Made by a program: the position numbers and the translations under genes
Assembly (NCBI GenBank): GCA_016125275.1
Contig: WGMB01000010.1
Span: forward strand, 62,001 to 126,000
DNA from: Acidobacteriota bacterium
GTDB taxonomy: Bacteria; Acidobacteriota; Terriglobia; Bryobacterales; UBA6623
Length of the DNA: 64,000 bases
Direction: 5' to 3'
Part shown: positions 33,638-40,267 of the stretch, piece after piece
Numbering within the stretch: the first letter of the stretch is position 1
Layout: every line of letters starts with the position of its first letter
The notes under the pieces: model-generated
Told to the model about the DNA's origin: nothing
What the model saw: only the letters and a program-made list of their open reading frames with translations
The model's database searches: none

Positions 33638-35146
33638 ATGTGCGGGTACGTGCCCACTCGCCTGACAATGACCGGCGTCAAGAAGGCCTTCGGCGCCACC
33701 GTGGCGCTCGACGGGGTGGACTTCTCCGTCGCCCCGGGCGAGGTGCACGCCCTCATCGGCGAGAACGGCGCCGGCAAGTCCACGCTGATGAAGACGCTGG
33801 CGGGGGTGCATCAGCCCGACGCCGGCGGCATGCAGCTCGACGGCGTCGCCTACGCCCCCGCCGACCCGCTCGACGCCCGACGCCAGGGCGTGGCGATGAT
33901 TTTTCAGGAGCTGGCCCTGGCGCCGCACCTGAGCGTAGAGGCCAACGTCGTCCTCGGCGTGGAACCCGCCTCCGGCCTGCGGCTCGACACAGCCTCGGCC
34001 CGCGCCAAGACCCGCGAAGCCCTGGCGGCGCTGGGCCACAGTGAGATCGACCCGGCCGCGCGTGTCAGCGAGCTCTCCATCGCCGCCCAACAGTTGGTCG
34101 AGATCGCTCGCGCGCTCATCCTCGACGCCAAGATCATCGTGCTCGACGAGCCGACCTCCAGCCTCACCGGGGCCGACGTCGACAAGCTTTTCGAGGCGAT
34201 CGAGCGGCTGAAGGCCCGCGGCGTCTCGATCATCTATATCAGCCACTTCCTCGAAGAAGTCGAGCGCATCGCCGACTCCTTCACGGTGCTGCGCGACGGG
34301 CGCTCGGTGGGTTCCGGTGTGATCGGCGAGGTCTCGATCGACCGGATCGTCGAGTGGATGGTGGGGCGCTCGGTGGCCGAGATGTTCCCTCGCACCCCGC
34401 ACGATATCGGCGAGCCGGTCCTGGAGGTGAGCGACCTGGCGGCGGACAACGGCCTGGAGCGGGGCTCACTCGTTCTACGCCGGGGGGAGATCCTTGGTCT
34501 GGCGGGCCTGATCGGCGCCGGCCGCACCGAGATGCTGCGGGCCTTGTTCGGCCTCGACGCCATCACCAGCGGCCGGGTCCGGCTGGGCGCCTTCGAGGGT
34601 CCGGCTGCGCCGCCCGAGCGCCTGCGCCAGGGCATGGGTTTTCTGAGCGAGGACCGCAAGAGCGAGGGGTTGGCGCTGGCGTTGTCGGTCGAGCAGAACC
34701 TGACCCTGTCTCGCCTGGACCCTTTCGTCCGCCGGGGCTGGCTGAGCCCGGTCAAGGCGCGGGCGGCGGCCGAGCGCTGGATCGAGCAAGTGGGCGTGAA
34801 GACCGCCGGGCCCGACGCGCCGGTGGGCTCTCTGTCGGGCGGCAACCAGCAGAAGGTACAGTTGGCGCGGCTGCTGCACCACGATTGCGACGTGCTGCTG
34901 CTCGACGAGCCGACCCGCGGCATCGATGTCGCCAGCAAGGTCGTGATCTACGAGTGGATCGGGCGGCTGGCGGCCCAGGGCAAGGCCATCCTTTTCGTCA
35001 GCTCCTACATCCCTGAGCTGCTCGGCGTGTGTGACAGCTTGGCCGTCATGCACCGCGGGCGGCTGGGTCCGGTGCGCCCGATCGCCGAGTGGGACCAGCA
35101 CAAGATTCTGCTGGCCGCCGCCGCAGGGCAACCGGAAGCGGCCTGA
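33638..35146 (+). CDS. Sugar-type ABC transporter ATPase (RbsA-like, double domain)
   Basis: A 502-residue fused double ATPase of the ribose/galactose/simple-sugar importer class. First domain: Walker A GENGAGKST, signature VSELSIAAQQLVEIARAL and Walker B IIVLDEPTSSLTG. Second domain: degenerate Walker A GLIGAGRTEML (normal for RbsA), signature GSLSGGNQQKVQLARLL and Walker B VLLLDEPTRGID. No permease (RbsC-type) or periplasmic binding protein is next to it, which is unusual. Start choices are TTG 33620, ATG 33638, GTG 33650 and ATG 33668; the last is closest to the conserved TMTGVKKAFGATVALDGV. Confidence 0.88.
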   Translation: MCGYVPTRLTMTGVKKAFGATVALDGVDFSVAPGEVHALIGENGAGKSTLMKTLAGVHQPDAGGMQLDGVAYAPADPLDARRQGVAMIFQELALAPHLSVEANVVLGVEPASGLRLDTASARAKTREALAALGHSEIDPAARVSELSIAAQQLVEIARALILDAKIIVLDEPTSSLTGADVDKLFEAIERLKARGVSIIYISHFLEEVERIADSFTVLRDGRSVGSGVIGEVSIDRIVEWMVGRSVAEMFPRTPHDIGEPVLEVSDLAADNGLERGSLVLRRGEILGLAGLIGAGRTEMLRALFGLDAITSGRVRLGAFEGPAAPPERLRQGMGFLSEDRKSEGLALALSVEQNLTLSRLDPFVRRGWLSPVKARAAAERWIEQVGVKTAGPDAPVGSLSGGNQQKVQLARLLHHDCDVLLLDEPTRGIDVASKVVIYEWIGRLAAQGKAILFVSSYIPELLGVCDSLAVMHRGRLGPVRPIAEWDQHKILLAAAAGQPEAA

Positions 35147-35161
35147 GAGGCGTCCAACCCC

Positions 35162-35800
35162 ATGATGCGACTCTTTTTGCTCCTCCTTTTCGCCGCGGCT
35201 CTGCCGGGCCAAGACCTGGGCAAGGTCATCGACGGCATGGAGCTGCACTACAACCGCCTGGCGACCCTGCGCGTGGACTTCGAGCAGGAGCTGCGCTTCG
35301 CCGGCAGCCCCCGTGCGCTCGAAAAGGGCACGCTGTCGCTGCTGAGGCCGCAGAAGATGCGCTGGGACTACCGGCGGCCCGAGGGCAAGTTGCTGGTCGG
35401 AGAGGGCGAGCGGCTCAAGATGTACAACCCGAACACCAACCAGGTTCGGACCGTGCTGATGGACCAGAGCGCGGACATGCGAGCGCCGTTGGCCTTTCTG
35501 CTGGGGCGCCTGAACCTCAAGCGGCAGTTCAAGAACCTGAAGCTCGACAACCGCGGCCGGCCCGCGCTGGTGGGCGAGGGCCGCACGGGCAAGGAGCAGT
35601 ACTCCCGGGTCGAGTTCTTCTACGACCCAGCCGCCGACTTCCGCCTCGACGAGGTGCGCGTGCTCGGCCGGGACGAGTCGGTGACCATCTTCCGGTTCAG
35701 CAACGAGGAGATCAACCCCAAGCTCGATCCGGCTCTGTTCGAGTTCGTTCCGCCCGCCGGGGCGGAGGTCCTGCCCGAACAGAACCTGACCGATCAGTAG
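35162..35800 (+). CDS. lolA: Outer-membrane lipoprotein carrier LolA-like protein
   Basis: 212 residues: signal peptide (MRLFLLLLFAAALPGQ) then the half-barrel LolA fold, with LATLRVDFEQELRFAGS, KGTLSLLRPQKMRWDYRRPE and GKLLVGEGERLKMYNPNTNQ as the characteristic opening strands. LolA shuttles lipoproteins across the periplasm to the outer membrane. Starts 15 bases after the ABC ATPase stop, probably the same transcript; converges with the SDR gene 19 bases downstream. LolB and LolCDE are not in the window. Confidence 0.85.
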   Translation: MMRLFLLLLFAAALPGQDLGKVIDGMELHYNRLATLRVDFEQELRFAGSPRALEKGTLSLLRPQKMRWDYRRPEGKLLVGEGERLKMYNPNTNQVRTVLMDQSADMRAPLAFLLGRLNLKRQFKNLKLDNRGRPALVGEGRTGKEQYSRVEFFYDPAADFRLDEVRVLGRDESVTIFRFSNEEINPKLDPALFEFVPPAGAEVLPEQNLTDQ

Positions 35801-35819
35801 GACGGCTCTGGGGCGGCCG

Positions 35820-36581
35820 TCAGTCCATCAGCATGCCGCCGTTGACCTCGATCGACTCGCCCACGATGTGCGAGGCGGCTTCGCTGGCCAGAAAGGCGAT
35901 CGCCGGGGCGATCTCGTCGGCCCGGCCCGCGCGGCCCTGCGGAATCATCGAGACCATCGCACGCATCTGCTCGGGCTTGCTGAAGCGCTCGTGGAACGGC
36001 GTCAAGATCACGCCGGGGTTGACGGCGTTGACGCGAATCCCCTGCGAGATCAGCTCCTTGGCCATCCCCTTGGTCACGCACGTGACGGCCGCCTTGGTCA
36101 TTGCGTAGGGCATCGCGCCGATGCCGCCGCCGTTGTGCCCGGCGATGGAGCCCAGGTTGACGATGGCGCCGGAACCCCGCTCCTTCATGTGCGCAACGAC
36201 AGGCTGGCTCACCCACAGGACGCTCGACACGTTCACGTCGATGACTTCGCGCCAGAACTCGTCGTCGATCTCCAGGAACGGCCGCCGCTCGATCAGCGAG
36301 CCGGCGTTGTTGACCAGCACGTCGATGCGGCCGAAGCGCTCCAGCACAGCCGGCCCGAGGGCGCGGGCCTGGTCGGCCTTGGAGACATCGGCCTGGAAAA
36401 GCTCGGCTTCTCCTCCCAGCTTGCGGATCTCGGCGGCGACTTCTTCCGCCTGTGTGCGGCTCGAGCGATAGTGCACGGCGACGCGCGCGCCTTGGCGAGC
36501 GAATTCCAGGGCCGTGGCGGCGCCGATGCCGAGGCTGGCCCCTGTGATGAGAGCGACTTGATCGGAGGTGAAGGCGGACAT
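35820..36581 (-). CDS. Short-chain dehydrogenase/reductase
   Basis: 253-residue classical SDR. NAD(P)-binding TGASLGIGAATALEFARQG, DVLVNNAGS, catalytic Ser in IVNLGSIAGHNGGG and catalytic Y-A-M-T-K in MPYAMTKAAVTCVTKGMAKE, then RVNAVNPGVILTPF. The C-terminal SHIVGESIEVNGGMLMD is the usual SDR end. The Arg at the start of VAVHYRSSRTQAEEV suggests NADP preference. Resembles FabG/glucose-dehydrogenase types; substrate unknown. A TACAAT box lies eight bases before its ATG. Confidence 0.88.
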   Translation of the reverse strand: MSAFTSDQVALITGASLGIGAATALEFARQGARVAVHYRSSRTQAEEVAAEIRKLGGEAELFQADVSKADQARALGPAVLERFGRIDVLVNNAGSLIERRPFLEIDDEFWREVIDVNVSSVLWVSQPVVAHMKERGSGAIVNLGSIAGHNGGGIGAMPYAMTKAAVTCVTKGMAKELISQGIRVNAVNPGVILTPFHERFSKPEQMRAMVSMIPQGRAGRADEIAPAIAFLASEAASHIVGESIEVNGGMLMD

Positions 36582-36589
36582 AGCCCCCG

Positions 36590-36595
36590 ATTGTA
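36590..36595 (-). promoter_or_regulatory. TACAAT -10 box before the SDR gene
   Basis: TACAAT on the minus strand with eight bases to the ATG at 36581; it lies in the short 19-base gap after the divergent-order upstream gene's stop at 36601. Confidence 0.45.
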
Positions 36596-36600
36596 GCGCC

Positions 36601-37845
36601 CTATCGGCCGGTAAACCGCAGGTCCAGGGCGCCCACGCGGGAGGCCGTCACGTTCATCTCGATCTGCCGAATCTGCGGTTGGCTGTTGCCGCTCACCCGC
36701 AGCAGCAGAGTCCCGTTGCCTGCGCCCGGGGCGCTGTTGAGCTGCTCGATCTGCACCTCGACGCGGTCTTCTGCGACCTTGCGCCAAGTCCCGAGGATCG
36801 ACCAGGAGCGGTCGCCGGATAGCTCGAAGCGCGCCCGCCCGCCCTGATCCAGCCGGACCAGGATCTCGCGAACGACCTCCTCCGAGCCGTTGAGCGGCTC
36901 CAGGTAGCCGGTGCCGCGCAGGGTCTGCGAGAGCCCGCTGAGGTCGCCGGAGGTGACGGGCGTCCCGCCGATGGACGGCGGATTGGGTGAGATGATCTGG
37001 CCCTTCTTCGACAGCGGCGGCGGAGCCGGAGCGGTCGGCGTCACGGGCGTGGAGGGCGACCCCGGCTTGGTGAAGTCGCGGTACTCGCCGCGCTGGGTGA
37101 AGTTGAGCTGGAAGGAGCCTTGGTTGGGCGTGCTGCCGTTCAGCTCCATCGTCGCTAGGCGATCGCCGCTGAGCTGGATGCGGCCCGATCCGCTGCCGGC
37201 GCCGGTTCCCAGCACGTCGTTGAGCGTCAGCTCGATGATGCCGCCGTTCTGCCGCCAGCTCCCCTTGAAGCGCAGCTCGGGGGAGTCGGAGAAACTCACG
37301 ATCGCCAGGCCGGTGGTCGTCAGGCTGACCGAAGTCTGCGTCAGGCCCTGGGTGCGGGCGGGCAGGCGCGCCGCCCCCGTACCGGACGCCGTCGCGCTCA
37401 GCTCCGAGATCTGGACATAATTGCCGCCGTAGATCGGCCCGGGACCCCCGCCGCTAGAGGTCCCATCCCAGGTGATGCGGGCGTGGTAGCGGTCTTCCCC
37501 GCCCTTGCTGTCACTGATGCGGAGCTTCAACGTCCAACCGTTGGACAGCGATGGCTCTTCGATCACCACGATGTCGCCACGGCCGTCCATCTTCTTCACG
37601 CTGAGCTGCGAAGGCGCCGCGAACGGCAGCGGGGCGGAGTACGCCGAGCCGTCGTTGCGGGGCGCCTTGGTGCCGCCGGCATCGTAGCGAACCCGATCGC
37701 CCTGAATGTAGAAATCCACGGCGATATCCACGTAGACCCGCAGGTCGATCTGCGGCGTCGAGCTCTGGAACTTCTGGAGGGGAATCTCCTGGGCGGCCAG
37801 CAGCGGAGCCAGGAGGAAGAGACAGACGGGTCCGAGGATTCGCAT
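36601..37845 (-). CDS. Secreted two-domain protein of unknown function
   Basis: 414 residues. Signal peptide (ILGPVCLFLLAPLLAAQ), an N-terminal beta-rich part of about 130 residues (VYVDIAVDFYIQGDRVRYDA), then two similar domains joined by a Pro/Thr/Ser linker (about 268-300). Domain A contains LRFKGSWRQNGGIIELTLND, GSGSGRIQLSGD and a closing MELNGS; domain B contains RARFELSGDRSWSILGTWRK, APGAGNGTLLLRVSG and MNVTASRVGALDLRF. The shared pattern (beta strand, G-x-W-R, then G-x-G-x-G-x-L/I-x-L-S-G) suggests an internal duplication. I do not recognise the family. ATG 37845 gives the signal peptide. Confidence 0.65.
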   Translation of the reverse strand: MRILGPVCLFLLAPLLAAQEIPLQKFQSSTPQIDLRVYVDIAVDFYIQGDRVRYDAGGTKAPRNDGSAYSAPLPFAAPSQLSVKKMDGRGDIVVIEEPSLSNGWTLKLRISDSKGGEDRYHARITWDGTSSGGGPGPIYGGNYVQISELSATASGTGAARLPARTQGLTQTSVSLTTTGLAIVSFSDSPELRFKGSWRQNGGIIELTLNDVLGTGAGSGSGRIQLSGDRLATMELNGSTPNQGSFQLNFTQRGEYRDFTKPGSPSTPVTPTAPAPPPLSKKGQIISPNPPSIGGTPVTSGDLSGLSQTLRGTGYLEPLNGSEEVVREILVRLDQGGRARFELSGDRSWSILGTWRKVAEDRVEVQIEQLNSAPGAGNGTLLLRVSGNSQPQIRQIEMNVTASRVGALDLRFTGR

Positions 37846-37926
37846 CACAGGATTCGGCGGACGATTCCGCTCCCCCTCATTGTGCAGCAAAAGCCGCACT
37901 TCGTTGGACGCAATTGTGCGGGAATC

Positions 37927-38340
37927 CTACGCGGCCGACGCGCCTTGGACTGTAATCGTGAGCGCGACAGCGGGCCGAATCGTGTTCGCTACGATGCAGC
38001 CTTTCTCGGCGATCGCGGCGAGCTTTTGGATCTGGTCCGGGTCGGCGGTGGCCTCGAGCGCGATGGTCATGGCCGTAAAGCGCGGCGGCGTTCCGTCCAG
38101 AGTTCCCGTCACCTGGGCGCGTACGTCGCTCAGCGGCGTCTCCCGAGCCCTCGCCGCTGCCAGCAGATTGCTTAGGAAGCAGCCGCCCAGGCCGGCGAGC
38201 AGAAGCTCTCCGCCCATCGGACCCTGGTCGGCGCCGCCCTTGCTCTCGGGCCGATCGACGACCACGGCGTGGGAGCGGATGGAGGCCTCGGTCGTGGACG
38301 GGCCGGTCTGGCGGAAGGAGACTTCGATTTCAACAGGCAT
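37927..38340 (-). CDS. OsmC/Ohr-family peroxide-resistance protein
   Basis: 137 residues with the two conserved cysteines of the family, C54 in GLGGCFLSNLL and C115 in AEKGCIVANTI; the first is the peroxidatic one. OsmC/Ohr proteins reduce organic hydroperoxides using thiol donors. The ATG at 38340 begins MPVEIEVSFRQTG, and a TAGAAT box lies eleven bases before it. A terminator of the neighbouring beta-helix gene lies just upstream. Confidence 0.85.
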   Translation of the reverse strand: MPVEIEVSFRQTGPSTTEASIRSHAVVVDRPESKGGADQGPMGGELLLAGLGGCFLSNLLAAARARETPLSDVRAQVTGTLDGTPPRFTAMTIALEATADPDQIQKLAAIAEKGCIVANTIRPAVALTITVQGASAA

Positions 38341-38351
38341 GGTTGGCTGCG

Positions 38352-38357
38352 ATTCTA
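38352..38357 (-). promoter_or_regulatory. TAGAAT -10 box before the OsmC gene
   Basis: TAGAAT on the minus strand, eleven bases before ATG 38340, directly after the upstream terminator. Confidence 0.45.
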
Positions 38358-38365
38358 CCCCCATC

Positions 38366-38406
38366 AAAGGAGAAGGGCCGGCCGCCTTGCCGACGGTCGG
38401 CCCCTT
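38366..38406 (-). terminator. Terminator after the TonB / beta-helix cassette
   Basis: On the minus strand AAGGGGCCGACCG (38406-38394) pairs with CGGCCGGCCCTT (38384-38373), one mismatch and one G-T pair, then CTCCTTT. Confidence 0.6.
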
Positions 38407-38425
38407 TCCGGTTCTTAGGCCAGGG

Positions 38426-40213
38426 CTACTTCGCCATGTCCTGTTCCTGGATCGTGGTGGTCCACTCCTCGGTCCAGTCCACGTCAGCGAAGGCGCCGTT
38501 GTAGCGGGCCGTCTGGTCGAAGAAGCCGTCGTCCGGCGGCTGCACCCAGTTGGCGCGGAAGACGGGCGAGCCGAGCATCGGCCGGAAGTCGATGTCGCTG
38601 AACTCGAACGGACGGCGCAGCATCGGGTCGGCCACCATCATGTTCGGCGCCTGGGTGGTGACGTAGGTCAGGGCGCGGTCGTTGACCTGGCCGGCCAAGT
38701 CGTTGGCGGCGCCGCTGAACATGCCGTTCTTCCACATCAGGATGCCGTTGAGCGACAGCTCGCCGGCGTCCAGACGCGCCTGGGTGGCGTCGTCGTTGAT
38801 GTTGATGCCGCCGTCGACCCAGTTCTGGACCACGACGTTGTTGATCGAGCCGCCTGCGCCGCGGCGCAGGTAGATGCCGGCCACGGTGCCTTCATCCACG
38901 CCCTGGTCGGTGATGTCGCCGTCGCCCACGAGCGTGCCGTTGTAGAACGTCGGGCTATTGAGCGGAACCGCGCCGAAGTCGTTCTCGTTGTTGTCCCACT
39001 CGAAGCCGCGGTTGGAGTTGTCGGCGTTGATGATCGCGGCGAAGAACTGCACCCGGCCGGTCCATCCGATCTGCGAGTCGAAGTTGTCGTCGCGGGGGTA
39101 GCTCGACAGCAGGTACTTGGCGTCGTTGTTGCCGCCGAACCACTCGAACGAGTCGTCCAGACCGTAGTGCGCCTGCAGGTGGTCGAGGCTGGTCTGCTTG
39201 CCGCAGCCGGCCCACGTGAAGGCGTTGATCTCGTCGTTGGGCCGCAGCTCGGCGCCGGCGAACTCCAGGCGCACGTAGCTCATCGAGCCGCAGTTGTGCT
39301 CCGGGTCGGTTCCGCCATAGACGGTGTCGTCGCTCGGCGGCAGACCTTCGATGTTACCGGTGCCCGAGGGCCAGTTCACCGGCGCTTGACCCATCATCAC
39401 CACGCCGCCCCAGTCGCCGGCGCGGCGCTGGCCGAACGGTGGCGAGCTGGTCATGATGATCGGGCGCGACCGCGTGCCCTTGGCCTCCAGACGGCCGCTG
39501 TTGGAGACGATGATGGCCGAAGGCGGCTGCGAGCCGGGCTGACCGATGACGAAAGTGCCGGGCTCGATGTTGAGCACGCCGCCCGCGCGAACGATCATCA
39601 GGCCGCTGAGGCGGTAGGCCTTGGTGTTGACCAGGGTGCGGTTGTCGGTCACGTCGCCGGTGATGTCCTCGAAGCCTTCCACGACGCCGACCTTCCAGTA
39701 CGCCGCCTTCACCACGCGCCCGCCGGTGTAGTCGCGCACTTCCACCACCACGGTGTGCATGCCGAGCTCGCTGGGAAGCGTGATGGCCGGGAACATGCCG
39801 CCCGAGCCCACCAGCGTCTGCTTCTCAGCCGACGGCAGCCGAACGATGTTGAAACCCTGCTCCACGGTGTTGCCGAAAATATCCGTCGCCTCGGTGGTGC
39901 CGTTGGGCAGATAGGTCTTCTCGCCGGTCTGGTTGTTCTGGCGATAGGCCACGAGGGTGTAAGGAATCAGATCGCCATTGGGCTTGATGGTCCAGTTCAA
40001 AGACAATTGCTCGCCGGGCTGATAGACATACTTGTCCGACCAGATCCACATGGCGGCGGGGGTTTCCAACTGCTCGAAACCCGAAAGCTCCTTCACTGCG
40101 TCGTTCGGGCTGACCGACGCGAAGCGGAGAGACTGGCCCGAATCGGCGGCCAGCAGGCCGACCGACAGGGCGGCGGTGAGTGTTGCTAATTTTGCGAGCG
40201 TTCGCAGGTGCAT
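38426..40213 (-). CDS. Exported beta-helix surface protein, TonB-receptor partner
   Basis: 595 residues, with a signal peptide (LATLTAALSVGLLAA). The first ~160 residues look like an Ig-like domain (YVYQPGEQLSLNWTIKPNG). The rest has the pattern of a widespread family best known from Bacteroidota and some Proteobacteria: an opening ITGDVTDNRTLVNTKAYRLS, NIEPGTFVIG, GRLEAKGTRSRPIIMTSSPP, RRAGDWGGVVMMGQAPVN, YVRLEFAGAELRPNDEINAF, YGLDDSFEWFGGNNDAKYLL, then SPTFYNGTLVGDGD and SLNGILMWKNGMF. These fit right-handed beta-helix repeats. The gene follows the TonB receptor by 54 bases, an association known for this family, and ends at a terminator. Likely cell-surface binding or processing partner of the receptor; ligand unknown. 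Confidence 0.8.
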   Translation of the reverse strand: MHLRTLAKLATLTAALSVGLLAADSGQSLRFASVSPNDAVKELSGFEQLETPAAMWIWSDKYVYQPGEQLSLNWTIKPNGDLIPYTLVAYRQNNQTGEKTYLPNGTTEATDIFGNTVEQGFNIVRLPSAEKQTLVGSGGMFPAITLPSELGMHTVVVEVRDYTGGRVVKAAYWKVGVVEGFEDITGDVTDNRTLVNTKAYRLSGLMIVRAGGVLNIEPGTFVIGQPGSQPPSAIIVSNSGRLEAKGTRSRPIIMTSSPPFGQRRAGDWGGVVMMGQAPVNWPSGTGNIEGLPPSDDTVYGGTDPEHNCGSMSYVRLEFAGAELRPNDEINAFTWAGCGKQTSLDHLQAHYGLDDSFEWFGGNNDAKYLLSSYPRDDNFDSQIGWTGRVQFFAAIINADNSNRGFEWDNNENDFGAVPLNSPTFYNGTLVGDGDITDQGVDEGTVAGIYLRRGAGGSINNVVVQNWVDGGININDDATQARLDAGELSLNGILMWKNGMFSGAANDLAGQVNDRALTYVTTQAPNMMVADPMLRRPFEFSDIDFRPMLGSPVFRANWVQPPDDGFFDQTARYNGAFADVDWTEEWTTTIQEQDMAK

Positions 40214-40267
40214 GGTTTCTCCTTTCAGGTCTTGGCGGGCGGAAGTCGATCCTGGGTTGGGGGTTTC

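Noticed and set aside
37880-40189. A long plus-strand open frame through the OsmC and beta-helix genes
   Set aside because: Antisense shadow; it ignores the terminator and gene boundaries between two real genes.
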